DNA of 64,000 nucleotides from the NCBI RefSeq assembly GCF_014217605.1, contig NZ_CP043639.1, forward strand, positions 2,193,501-2,257,500, written 5' to 3'. The position numbers and the translations under genes were made by a program. The first letter of the stretch is position 1, and every line of letters starts with the position of its first letter. The DNA comes from Sphingomonas sp. NBWT7 (GTDB lineage: Bacteria; Pseudomonadota; Alphaproteobacteria; Sphingomonadales; Sphingomonadaceae). Shown one piece after another: positions 35,643 to 43,905 of this stretch. Under the pieces are notes generated by a model. That model saw only the letters and a program-made list of their open reading frames with translations. It was not told where the DNA came from and did not search any database.

Positions 35643-35683
35643 AAAAAAAGGCCACACGCGCTTCCCCCGAAGCCCGTGTGGCC
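35643..35683 (-). terminator. Intrinsic terminator of the candidate small RNA
   Basis: Perfect 9-bp stem (35650-35658 with 35675-35683), an internal gctt/aagc extension, and seven consecutive Ts on the minus strand. It is the clearest Rho-independent terminator in the window. Confidence 0.85.
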
Positions 35684-35760
35684 AGTCGTCGCATTCAACG
35701 AGTTTCCTCGTTGCGCGCTCAAATAGCGCCCCCGACACGCGCCGTCGTTGGATAGGCGTC
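35643..35760 (-). ncRNA. Candidate structured small RNA (about 118 nt) with own promoter and terminator
   Basis: On the minus strand the transcript would begin near 35760 and contain a small hairpin gcgct-atttg-agcgc (35729-35715), a perfect 7-bp hairpin caacgag-gaaa-ctcgttg with a GNRA tetraloop (35713-35696), and a 9-bp GC stem ggccacacg/cgtgtggcc followed by seven Ts (35683-35643), a textbook intrinsic terminator. A promoter-like TTGACG...CTAAAT pair lies just upstream. No plausible ORF with a ribosome site occupies it. No named RNA family was recognised. The combination of consecutive stable hairpins, promoter and terminator makes this a strong RNA-gene candidate. Confidence 0.7.
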
Positions 35761-35764
35761 CCAA

Positions 35765-35794
35765 ATTTAGGTGCGTAGTGGATCAGATCGTCAA
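35765..35794 (-). promoter_or_regulatory. Sigma-70-type promoter for the candidate small RNA
   Basis: On the minus strand TTGACG (35794-35789) is followed after 18 bases by CTAAAT (35770-35765). The first box matches 5 of 6 of the -35 consensus; the second is a moderate -10. The predicted start, about 5-7 bases on, falls at the base of the first structured segment. Confidence 0.5.
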
Positions 35795-35988
35795 CCCCAG
35801 GGCCTCCCGGGCACGATCCGTCCAAAGGCACGGCATGCGAATGGTTGTCTCTAACCCGCCGCCGCGAAGCCGAATGGCCACGCGTTCAGCTTACCGCCCA
35901 GGCCACCGCCATATGTGCTGCTTCGGATCGCGCCTCACGACGAACGCGCCGTCATCGGCATGGCAAGCGGCAATCAATGGAAAGCCGA

Positions 35989-36306
35989 TCAGCGCCCCGC
36001 TCGTGCCGGTGGCGCGCGCCAACCCGAAGCCTCGTCGACGTAGGCGGTGCGGGTACGCTTGTTATAAAGGCACAGCATTGCCGGTTTACGCCCCTGGCCG
36101 TTCACCAGCATCGCCACCATGCCGACGCGATCGTCGAAGCCGACGATCGATGAAACGCGCGCGCCGCGCATGCCGCTCGCCGCGATGCAAGCTTTAGTCA
36201 CGCGGGTGTTGAACTGCGCCCATGCGGCATCGCTCGATGCGAGCGCGCGGCCCGCCGTCGCCACGCCGGCAATCGACATGACCATTGCCATAATTGCTTT
36301 GCGCAT
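35989..36306 (-). CDS. Small exported hypothetical protein
   Basis: A 105-residue protein with a signal peptide (about 1-23, ending A-L-A-S), then one compact domain containing two cysteines (C40 in T-K-A-C-I-A-A-S-G and C79 in M-L-C-L-Y-N-K-R-T), suggesting a disulfide. The ribosome site ggaggaa before the ATG at 36306 is strong. The C-terminus V-D-E-A-S-G-W-R-A-P is short and variable. No named family recognised; periplasmic location is inferred. Confidence 0.7.
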   Translation of the reverse strand: MRKAIMAMVMSIAGVATAGRALASSDAAWAQFNTRVTKACIAASGMRGARVSSIVGFDDRVGMVAMLVNGQGRKPAMLCLYNKRTRTAYVDEASGWRAPPARAGR

Positions 36307-36401
36307 CGGTATTCCTCCTCAATTTCGCGATCACCAAGCACGGCCGGGCCGAACCGGCGATGAATGCCGGCAGGGGGGACATCGCCGATCGATCGTTCGG
36401 C

Positions 36402-37844
36402 TCAGCCTGTGACGACCAGCTTCACCAGCGTGCCGGGCACCAACCGCGCGTCGGGGGCAAGGCCGTTGATCGTCAGGAAGCGATCGCGCTGCAGATCGGC
36501 ATAGGCCATCTGCCGGGCAAGCGTGTCGATCGTGTCGCCCGCGCGGACGGTGTGGATGCGGATGCGCTTACCGCGCACCGCCTCGGCCTCGCGGGTGGTC
36601 AGCGTCGTGAAGCTCGCCAGCAGCGGCTCGAACGCGGCAGCGCCGCTCCCTGCCGGCGTCACGATCGTCCACAGATATGTCGCGCCGTTCAGCGGCATCG
36701 CCACCACCGTCGCATCGATGCGCTGGTTGTTGGCGGTTGCGGAGACGGTAGCGCTCGACGCGGGGCGGCCGTCGATCGTTACAGGCTGGACCTGCTCGCT
36801 CGACACGCGCGCGCCGAGCTTCTGGAATTGCTGGACGACGGCGGCGGCGGGATCGCGCGCGCCGGCGGGCGCTGCACTCAGCTGCGCCTGTCCGCGCGGC
36901 CCCTGCACCGTCACCGCCTGCGTCGAATTGGCGATTTTGTAACCCGGCGGCGCGATGAACTTGATGCGCATCGCCGGATGGCGGAACGTCTGCCCGTCGA
37001 TCACGCCCTGCGCCGGATCGTCGTCGTACCGCAGCCCATCGAGCATCCGCAGGAACGCCGTGTCCTGCGCCGCCCCCGCCCCGCCGCGCCCCGCCTGCTG
37101 CGCAAGCGCGCGGGCCCGCGCGACGCGATCGTTGCTGGAGGGATGCGTGCTCAGCCACGTTGGAACGGCATTGGCATCGCCCCCCGACGCGCGCGCGGTC
37201 AGCGACGTGCTCGCGCCCAGCTGCCCGAGGATCAGCGGCGCCGCGGCGGGATCATAGCCCGCGCCGGCGACATAGCGCACGCCGAGACCATCGGCCTGAT
37301 ATTCCTGGTCGCGCCCGTATTTCAGTCCGTAGAGCTGCGAGGCGCGCTGCGCACCGCCCGCCACCAGTTGTCCCAGCGCCGAATTGCCCACCGCCGCGCC
37401 GACGATCCCGGCGAGCACCCCGCCGATCGTCGAGGTGCGCTGGCGCCCGGCCGAGTGACGCGCCGCGACATGCCCCACTTCGTGCCCCATGACGAACGCC
37501 AGTTCGTCCTCGCTGTTCATCAGCGCCAGCAGCTGCCGCGTCACATAGATATACCCGCCGGGGATCGCGAAGGCGTTCTCGACCGGCGAGTTGAGCAGCT
37601 GGACGGTGAAGTCGCCCTGCGCGTTCGACAGGCCCGATTGCAGCGCGACGCGCTTGCCGACGCGTTCGACGAACGCCGCCTGCGGGCCATCGTAGCGCCC
37701 GCCATATTCGGCAACGAGCTGCGGACTGGCCTGTGCGCCCTGTGCCCGATCGATCTGCGATATCGAGCGTGTCGTCTGCGCGGAAGCCGCGGCGGGCGAG
37801 AGAAACAGCGCCGCAGCCGCGGGGATCAGGACAAAGGTGCGCAA
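36402..37844 (-). CDS. M48 family metalloprotease with C-terminal LysM-like domain
   Basis: About 480 residues. A signal peptide (F-V-L-I-P-A-A-A-A-L-F-L, cut near S-A-Q) leads to an M48 peptidase domain with zinc motif H-E-V-G-H and a preceding N-A-F-A-I-P-G-G-Y-I-Y-V-T-R-Q-L segment, then Y-G-R-D-Q-E-Y-Q-A-D as the third-ligand region. The C-terminal ~55 residues (H-T-V-R-A-G-D-T-I-D-T-L-A-R) resemble a LysM peptidoglycan-binding module. It resembles periplasmic chaperone-proteases such as BepA. The TTG at 37844 is chosen: it follows ggagtgaacgc and directly begins the signal peptide; the longer frame adds unlikely residues. Confidence 0.88.
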   Translation of the reverse strand: MRTFVLIPAAAALFLSPAAASAQTTRSISQIDRAQGAQASPQLVAEYGGRYDGPQAAFVERVGKRVALQSGLSNAQGDFTVQLLNSPVENAFAIPGGYIYVTRQLLALMNSEDELAFVMGHEVGHVAARHSAGRQRTSTIGGVLAGIVGAAVGNSALGQLVAGGAQRASQLYGLKYGRDQEYQADGLGVRYVAGAGYDPAAAPLILGQLGASTSLTARASGGDANAVPTWLSTHPSSNDRVARARALAQQAGRGGAGAAQDTAFLRMLDGLRYDDDPAQGVIDGQTFRHPAMRIKFIAPPGYKIANSTQAVTVQGPRGQAQLSAAPAGARDPAAAVVQQFQKLGARVSSEQVQPVTIDGRPASSATVSATANNQRIDATVVAMPLNGATYLWTIVTPAGSGAAAFEPLLASFTTLTTREAEAVRGKRIRIHTVRAGDTIDTLARQMAYADLQRDRFLTINGLAPDARLVPGTLVKLVVTG

Positions 37845-38156
37845 GCGTTCACTCCATATTTCACCGCCGATCAGGGACCACGTCTGGCCGGTGATCGACG
37901 CCAATCCATATGCGGGACGTTACGCAGGCAGACGGTGAATTGTTGCATCGGCGAAAGCCACCGTCGCATGTTCTTCGTGCGAAACGACGCGCTGCCCAGT
38001 TAGTCAGGCGCCGTTATCTTCTCATAGAGGTACGCAGACTACATCGCTTATGGCGCGCCCGTTCGCACTTTGCGCCGTTCGTCCATATCGATCCGCCACG
38101 CCCGGGCGATCTGACTGTTTCACACGTCGAACGGTGCGGCCGTCACCGCCACCCCG
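37845..38156. other. Intergenic region without a supported gene
   Basis: This lies between the M48 protease start and the small protein at 38157. Open frames here are arginine-rich and lack ribosome sites. No convincing hairpin, repeat or promoter was recognised apart from the expected protease promoter. Confidence 0.5.
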
Positions 38157-38300
38157 TCAGGCAAAATCACCGATCCGGTCCGCCTCGTCGTCGGGCAGGC
38201 CATGATCGCCGGGCACGTCACTCGGCAGTGGCATGGCGGGATCGTGCGCCATATCGCCAGGATCGGGCTCGTTCCCTGGACGGTGCAGCGGGTCCATCAT
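38157..38300 (-). CDS. Small acidic protein, 47 residues
   Basis: A 48-codon frame begins with two consecutive ATGs (38300, 38297) and ends in TGA. An aagaggag ribosome site lies 4-5 bases before the first ATG. The product is acidic and rich in Asp, Pro, Gly and His: M-M-D-P-L-H-R-P-G-N at the start, with a periodic H-D-P-A-M-P and G-D-H-G-L-P-D-D pattern. It has no hydrophobic segment. It is divergent from the FNT channel gene 100 bp away. No family recognised. Confidence 0.6.
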   Translation of the reverse strand: MMDPLHRPGNEPDPGDMAHDPAMPLPSDVPGDHGLPDDEADRIGDFA

Positions 38301-38399
38301 CGTCTCCTCTTGTCGCGGCGAAATAAACGCGTCGGTTGCGATAAGGTCGCGTCACTTCCCGTCGTTTGTGCGTTCCCGTCGATCACGGGAGCCCAAGGC

Positions 38400-39212
38400 A
38401 TGAACGACACGCACGCGGATGCCGCCTACGAGCAACGTGAGGCGGAGGAGCGCAGCGCGCCGCCAGCGCGCGTCGTCCATGCCGCCGTGACGGAACAGGG
38501 CACGGACGAACTCGCCCGCCCCGCCGCTTCCTTGTTCTGGTCGGCCTTTGCCGCTGGCATCGCCATCATGGCTTCGCTCTGGGTCAGCGGTGCACTGCAT
38601 GTGATGCTGCCCCGCGCGCGCTGGACCGATGCCGTCGTCGCGCTCGGCTATCCCTTCGGCTTCCTGATCGTTATCCTGGGCCGGCTGCAATTGTTTACCG
38701 AACATACCGCGGTCGCCGCGCTGCCCGTGATCCGCGCGCCTGGCGTGGCCGCTCTCGCGCGCCTGATGCGGCTGTGGGGCATCGTGCTCGGCGCTAATAT
38801 AATCGGTGCGGCGGCGGTCAGCGCGGCAGCGGCACTCGTCGCGGTCCAATCCCCCGATATTCTGCGCGGCATGCTCGACGTCTCGCTCAAGCTGCTCGAC
38901 CGGTCGGCGGGAGAGACGTTGCTTCAAGGAATACCGGCAGGCTTCCTGATCGCCTCGATCGCCTGGATCCGCTCCGCGACGGAGGGAAGCGGCTTCTGGG
39001 TCGTCTTTGCGGTCACCTATGCCATCGCGCTGGGCGGCTTCGCGCACGTCATCGCCGGCGCGACCGAAGCGTTCCTCCTCGCGTGGCACGGCGATGCGAC
39101 GATAGGCTGGGCGCTGGGCGGATTTATCCTCCCCGCACTGCTCGGCAACATCATCGGCGGAACCGGCCTTTTTGCCCTGCTTGCCCACGCGCAGGTACGA
39201 AACGAACGCTAA
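38400..39212 (+). CDS. Formate/nitrite transporter (FNT) family channel
   Basis: A 270-residue membrane channel with a soluble N-terminal ~45 residues rich in Glu/Arg, then six helices. FNT features: F-W-S-A-F-A-A-G-I-A-I-M-A-S in helix 1, L-G-Y-P-F-G-F-L-I-V-I-L-G-R-L-Q-L-F-T-E-H-T near the first pore loop, and G-F-A-H-V-I-A-G-A-T-E near the end. Such YfdC-like members move small monovalent anions, but the substrate is not known. An in-frame frame extends upstream, but the ATG at 38400 fits family starts. Confidence 0.88.
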   Translation: MNDTHADAAYEQREAEERSAPPARVVHAAVTEQGTDELARPAASLFWSAFAAGIAIMASLWVSGALHVMLPRARWTDAVVALGYPFGFLIVILGRLQLFTEHTAVAALPVIRAPGVAALARLMRLWGIVLGANIIGAAAVSAAAALVAVQSPDILRGMLDVSLKLLDRSAGETLLQGIPAGFLIASIAWIRSATEGSGFWVVFAVTYAIALGGFAHVIAGATEAFLLAWHGDATIGWALGGFILPALLGNIIGGTGLFALLAHAQVRNER

Positions 39213-39449
39213 TCTGAACCTAGGATAGCGGCGTCGGGCGGGTCTGTCCGGTTACGACGTACGGAGCGGGCCTTATCTGCCTCGGGTCGTACTTTGCGCG
39301 AGATGCAGCCGGCATCACCGCCGGTGCAAATACGCGGATTCGATCTTGGCGTCAGCAAGTTTGAAAGTATTCGCGAGCAAACGCAGCGATCTGTAGTCGC
39401 CAATACCGACATGTCGGATCAAGCGTATCAAGCCGCGGCGGTCTGGCCG

Positions 39450-39680
39450 TCAGGCGGTGCCTTGCCGCCGAGCGCCCTCGATTATCCGGCGGGCGATCGC
39501 GCGAACCGCTTCATCGTCCTTGGTGCCGTCGCTCGCGGGATCGCCCAGATGGTCGAGACTGCCTTCAAGAAAGTCCAACGCGCCGGGGTGCTGCGCCTCG
39601 ACATATTCGATCAGCTTGAACAGCAAATGTTCGGTCGCGATCTCGCGCCGCCACGTTTGCATTCCGTCGGTGTCTGTCAC
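39450..39680 (-). CDS. Small hypothetical protein
   Basis: A 76-residue, predicted all-helical soluble protein. Distinct segments are T-W-R-R-E-I-A-T-E-H-L-L-F-K-L-I-E-Y-V-E (helix) and D-E-A-V-R-A-I-A-R-R-I-I-E-G-A-R-R. A second ATG lies at residue 7. The amphipathic pattern and codon use look genuine rather than shadow. No known domain; it could be a small regulator or interaction module. Confidence 0.6.
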   Translation of the reverse strand: MTDTDGMQTWRREIATEHLLFKLIEYVEAQHPGALDFLEGSLDHLGDPASDGTKDDEAVRAIARRIIEGARRQGTA

Positions 39681-39747
39681 AAACGCCTCGCTTCAAACCT
39701 AAGAAAGTCTGGCTGCACCAAACATACTGTTCGTGCGTCCGCCGCCT

Positions 39748-39879
39748 TTACACAAACGCGCTGGCGATGCCTGCCCACGCCATCAGCAATCCGCCGACCA
39801 CGATTGCCAAGCCCGGTTTGACGTGCCGCTGCGCCGTGATTGCATCCGCGGGTCGCATGGGCCGTGCGGCTACATGCAT
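39748..39879 (-). CDS. Possible small single-helix membrane protein
   Basis: A short frame of 43 codons whose C-terminal half, K-P-G-L-A-I-V-V-G-G-L-L-M-A-W-A-G-I-A-S-A-F, is a convincing membrane helix. No clear ribosome site is seen before the ATG at 39879, and the frame is open further upstream. Support is limited to composition. Confidence 0.3.
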   Translation of the reverse strand: MHVAARPMRPADAITAQRHVKPGLAIVVGGLLMAWAGIASAFV

Positions 39880-40120
39880 CGCAAGTCGCGAACCGACACG
39901 GGGGAACTGATGCAACGCTCGACCCTCTCGATATTTATCGTTGCGTGACCAACAAACGATCAGCCGTTTTGGATCCACGTCCAAACGATACGCCTAGCGG
40001 CATCGGATGGAGGATGGCCACGTCGTGGGTCCCGATTGTCGACGCCGTCGACCACCAGCGAGCCGAGTTCCGGTCGGCAACCAAAGCGTGATCGCTCGCG
40101 ATACGCCTGTGCGCAGCTTA

Positions 40121-41134
40121 CTATCGCGCCTGCCGGCGGTAATCGCTCGGGCTTATGCCGTAGCGCTGCCGGAAGATGCGGCTGAGATAGGCCGGGTCGT
40201 CGAAACCCCAGCGTGCGGCGATATCGGCGATGCGTTCGCGCGGATGGGCCGCCACCAGTTCGCCGCGTACGCGCGCGAGGCGCTGCTGGCGAATATGCGC
40301 CTGTACCCCACCGTCCTCTTCGAACAGCCGGTAGAGCGCGGTACGCGACATGCCGATCGCGCTCATGATCTTGGCGACGCCGAGATCGGGCGAGGCGAGG
40401 TCGCGTGCGATCAGATCGCGCACGGCTAGCTTCTGTGCCGTCTCGATCGATCGCGGCGTCAGCGCGCAGCCGGTACCATGCATCGCCAGCGCCACGGCGA
40501 GGAGATCGATCGTCGCCGTCTCCAGCGTCTCGGCCTGTGCCCGCGTCAAATGTGGGGCAAGCCGACATATCTCGACAAGATGTCGGCGAAACATCCGCGT
40601 CGCCGGCGCCGGGACACTAACGCCGTGCAGCGCGCGAACATCGATCCCGGCGCGTTCGGCCTGCGCGCGCGGCACGGCCAGCAGGATGGTATGGCTCGCC
40701 GTCGATTCGTGCGCCTCTGGAAGCGACAGATCGATCAGCGACATCTCGCCCCGTCTGGTCACGATCGGGCGCTTGGGCGTATCGCCGCTCTGCATGCCGG
40801 CCAGCGTCACCGGGATCAGCAACCCGTCGCAATCGTCGCGCCGGATGTCGATCGCGCGCCGGGTATAGCGCTGCGCCGCCATATACGAGCGCGTGATCGC
40901 GAGCGCGCCCAGACGAAACGTCATCGCATGATTGAAAAACGCCGCCGTCGGCCGGGATTGGAACAGCATGCCGATCGCCGGCCAGTGCCGATTGGCCCAC
41001 GCCTCGTGCCGTTCAGACGGTTTGTACGCGTCGGTATCGAAACGGTTTACCGCGAGCGAATGATCCCGTGCGCGGTCCGCCGCGTCCTCGCCCCCCTGCT
41101 CCATGCCGATCGGCTTATCGCGCGATCGCGGCAT
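40121..41134 (-). CDS. AraC family transcriptional regulator
   Basis: A 337-residue regulator with an N-terminal AraC-binding-like domain (about 40-210; S-R-P-T-A-A-F-F-N-H and G-x-L-I-P-V-T-L-A-G) and a C-terminal pair of HTH motifs (about 235-335). The second HTH has the diagnostic I-A-D-I-A-A-R-W-G-F-D-D-P-A-Y-L-S-R-I-F-R-x-R-Y-G. The N-terminal domain resembles regulators of aromatic/nitrogen catabolism (NitR/FeaR type). It is divergent from the interrupted nitroreductase gene, which may have been its target. Confidence 0.88.
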   Translation of the reverse strand: MPRSRDKPIGMEQGGEDAADRARDHSLAVNRFDTDAYKPSERHEAWANRHWPAIGMLFQSRPTAAFFNHAMTFRLGALAITRSYMAAQRYTRRAIDIRRDDCDGLLIPVTLAGMQSGDTPKRPIVTRRGEMSLIDLSLPEAHESTASHTILLAVPRAQAERAGIDVRALHGVSVPAPATRMFRRHLVEICRLAPHLTRAQAETLETATIDLLAVALAMHGTGCALTPRSIETAQKLAVRDLIARDLASPDLGVAKIMSAIGMSRTALYRLFEEDGGVQAHIRQQRLARVRGELVAAHPRERIADIAARWGFDDPAYLSRIFRQRYGISPSDYRRQAR

Positions 41135-41299
41135 GTAAATGATGCTAAAGCACTAGTATAAATCGGCGGGTCGAGCCGGACGGCCGCGTTGCCCGCAGCG
41201 ACGGCGCCATAATCGCCGGCCAGAAAGGCGCTATCCCGCCGCTGATCGTCACGCTACGGCCGCCTGCCCGCCTGGCGTCGCATCCCGGAAGGAACACGC

Positions 41300-41965
41300 A
41301 TGGAGTTCGAGGAAGCCGTCCGCTCGCGCCGCTCGGTGCGCGCCTTTCGTCCCGATCCGGTGTCGCAAGAGACGATCCGAGCGCTCATCGACACCGCGCG
41401 CTGCGCACCGTCGGGCACCAACATCCAGCCGTGGAAGGTGCACGTCGTGTCGGGCGCGACACGCGAGCGGCTAGAACGCGAAGTGCTCGCCCACCGCGAG
41501 ACACGCCCGGCGGACGGCGTCGCCGAGTTTCCGCGCATGGGCAAGCGCAAGTAGCCGTACCTTTCGCGTATGCGCGCGCTCGGCAAGGATATGTACGGCC
41601 GCATCGGCATCCCGCGCGGTGACGAGGCGGCGAGCTGGCGCCAATGGGGTCGCAACTACAGCTTCTTCGATGCGCCGGTCGGGCTGATCTTCACGATCGA
41701 CAAGGATCTCGACGTCATGTCCTATGCCGATGTCGGCATGTTCATGCAGACGTTCATGCTCGCCGCGCGTGATCGCGGGCTCGATACCTGCGCGCAGGGC
41801 GCGTGGAACCTGTTCTGGACGGCGACGCGCCGCGTGCTCGGCGTGCCGGAGGACGAATATATCATCGCGGGGATCGCACTCGGCTATGCCGACACCGATC
41901 ATCCGGTCAACGGCGTCGTGGCCCCGCGCGAGCCGGTCGACACATTCGTCACCTTTCACGACTGA
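41300..41965 (+). pseudogene. Nitroreductase family gene interrupted by an in-frame amber codon
   Basis: The frame reads M-E-F-E-E-A-V-R-S-R-R-S-V-R-A-F-R (FMN-binding opening) and C-A-P-S-G-T-N-I-Q-P-W-K, then stops at TAG 41552-41554 after M-G-K-R-K. In the same frame it continues with P-Y-L-S-R-M-R-A-L-G-K-D-M-Y-G and the conserved rest of a nitroreductase to 41965. Joined, the product is about 221 residues, the family's usual length. There is no frameshift, only one stop codon, where homologues usually have Glu or another sense codon (GAG to TAG is one base). A good aaggaac site precedes the ATG. It could be a recent nonsense mutation or a sequencing error. Confidence 0.8.
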
Positions 41966-42031
41966 GGTTCGCGGCAACGACGGCTCGAGGCGCTCGTCGA
42001 CGTTCACGCTGACACCCGGTATTCTCGGCAA

Positions 42032-43450
42032 TCAGCGTTCGATCTTGGGCTGTTTGAGCGCCTTCAGAAGAGTGGTGATCGTCGAATCACCCGCCCAGCG
42101 GGTCTCGATCCGGCGGACATATCCCGCCGCGCCCCATTTCTCGCCGTCCGCGCCGGCGCGCCTTAGCAATTCCTCCAGCCGTCCGCGATCGTCGAACGTG
42201 CTGGCAATGAACGCCGGCCAGGAATGATCGGAGCTCGGCGTCATCTCCGCCTGTGCCGCTGCGCGTGCCGCCATTACCGCGTGAACGGCACGTGGGTCAC
42301 TCGTACCTGCCTGATCGATCAAGGCGGCATAATTGATGAGTTCGGGCGCCCGCCGGATCGCTGCGCGCAATCTCAGGTGATCGGCATAACCTTTCAGGTT
42401 GCCGCGCGCGAAAGCGATAACGCTCAGGCAGTCGTGGACGCTGGCAAGCATCGGCGATCGGCGCGCGATGTCGTTCAGCAGTTGCTCCGCCTGTGCCGCG
42501 CGGCCGGCGCTCCACAAGGCCCAGGCATAATCTGCCAGTAGATGCGGGGCACCGGGGCTCAACTGCCGCGCCAAGGCAAATTCCCGAAAAGCCGCCGGAA
42601 ATTCGCCGTTGTCGGCAAGGATATTGGCATACCAATGATGCGCCAGTGCGTCTTGCGGATCGGCGGCGATCGCACGGCGAAATGCCTCGCCGGCCGGATC
42701 CGGTTGATGATCGTTCCAGTACCGGATCACACCGACGACGCGCAGCGCCACGGCAGAATCGGCATTCCGCGCCAATGCCAGATCGGCCTCGTCGCGGGCG
42801 CGCTTCAGGGCGAGGGCATCGGGCAGCGTGCCGAATTCCCGCGCGAGAAGATAACCTTCGGCAAGCGCGGCATGGGCCCCGGCGTGATGCGGCGCTTCGC
42901 CCGTCAGGCGACGCAGTTCGGCGATCGCGTGATCGAGCCGCACCGCCGAGCGCGAGGCGATATCGTCGCGCGCGTCGAGCAGTCGCGCCTCGAGCGGGGC
43001 CGGGAGCGCCGGATCGCTCTTTGACCCGCCCCGCTCGAACATCATGATCAGCAGGGCCGCTGCGATGATGAAGATGCATAACACCCCCGCCGCCGCGGCG
43101 CCGAACCGGCGATAACTTCGCCGCCACCCTCCCTGCGCCGTAGCATCGCGATCGATTGGCGCGGGCGCTTCTGCCGCATCGATGCGCGGGCTGGCCTGCC
43201 TATCCCCTGCCGCTTCCGATACAGGCAGCGGCGCTGTCGGCGGGTCGGCGATGATGCTCTCGGCCTTTCCGCGCATCCACGCGTCGAGTTCCGATTGTAA
43301 CGCGTAAACCGTCCGGCTCTTGCCACCGGGCAGCGAATGTACCGGTAATGCACGGTCGTTTGTCCACCGGATAACCGTTGAACGATCACGGCCGAGGTAG
43401 CGCGCGATGGACTTCCATCCGTCCAACCGCCCATCCGTACTTTGCGTCAT
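42032..43450 (-). CDS. Membrane-anchored protein with N-terminal HTH and periplasmic TPR region
   Basis: A 472-residue protein. Residues 8-58 form an excisionase/MerR-like HTH: L-D-G-W-K-S-I-A-R-Y-L-G-R-D-R-S-T-V-I-R-W, then V-H-S-L-P-G-G-K-S-R-T-V-Y-A. A Pro/Ala linker leads to one membrane helix (about 117-137). The rest (about 150-470) is helical repeat with TPR features such as A-L-A-H-H-W-Y-A-N-I-L-A-D-N-G-E-F-P-A-A. The layout is like CadC-type one-component regulators: DNA binding inside, sensing outside. Signal and targets are unknown. Confidence 0.8.
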   Translation of the reverse strand: MTQSTDGRLDGWKSIARYLGRDRSTVIRWTNDRALPVHSLPGGKSRTVYALQSELDAWMRGKAESIIADPPTAPLPVSEAAGDRQASPRIDAAEAPAPIDRDATAQGGWRRSYRRFGAAAAGVLCIFIIAAALLIMMFERGGSKSDPALPAPLEARLLDARDDIASRSAVRLDHAIAELRRLTGEAPHHAGAHAALAEGYLLAREFGTLPDALALKRARDEADLALARNADSAVALRVVGVIRYWNDHQPDPAGEAFRRAIAADPQDALAHHWYANILADNGEFPAAFREFALARQLSPGAPHLLADYAWALWSAGRAAQAEQLLNDIARRSPMLASVHDCLSVIAFARGNLKGYADHLRLRAAIRRAPELINYAALIDQAGTSDPRAVHAVMAARAAAQAEMTPSSDHSWPAFIASTFDDRGRLEELLRRAGADGEKWGAAGYVRRIETRWAGDSTITTLLKALKQPKIER

Positions 43451-43905
43451 TCTCGGTCAGCTTCCCCCCAAAGCGATCTAACCGAATTAACGACGACCAA
43501 CGCAACAAAACAATGCTTTGCCCGCCACGATCACCGTCCGAATATTGTGTGCCGCGGCCCAAAGCCATTGGTGCGTTCGGAATTGGGACGGTTGATCGGC
43601 GGCTGCCGCGAATACAGGGGGCGGGGGAAGATAGCACCGCGCGGTTCGCCATTTTTCGAATGTCTTACGTTGCGGGCCCGGCACGATCGCCAAAGCGATA
43701 ATCGCGACGCGCCGCGGCACGCAGAGGAGCTCCGATCGGTAGAGTCCACGCCGCGATACCACGCCGAAAAAGCCCGTTGCGACGATTTGCGACGCATCGC
43801 GACCATTACCGATGCGGCCGAATCGCTGCTGCGGGTCCAGCGTTGCGATGGGGCGCGACTCCAGACGGCGATGCCTCGATCGACCGGATGGGCGGCGCGG
43901 GCGGG
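43451..43905. other. Intergenic region between divergent regulators
   Basis: 455 bp separate the HTH-TPR gene and the LuxR-type gene. Frames on both strands are shadow-like (Arg/Ser/Pro-rich, no ribosome sites). Base composition is slightly less GC-rich near 43490-43560. Promoters of both genes should lie here, but no specific element was recognised. Confidence 0.5.

Noticed and set aside
39209..39412. 67-codon minus-strand frame downstream of the FNT gene
   Set aside because: No ribosome site, random Arg/Pro-rich content and no neighbour support.
41300..41965. Two separate genes or a frameshifted nitroreductase
   Set aside because: Both parts are in one frame separated only by TAG plus five sense codons, so it is one gene with a nonsense codon.
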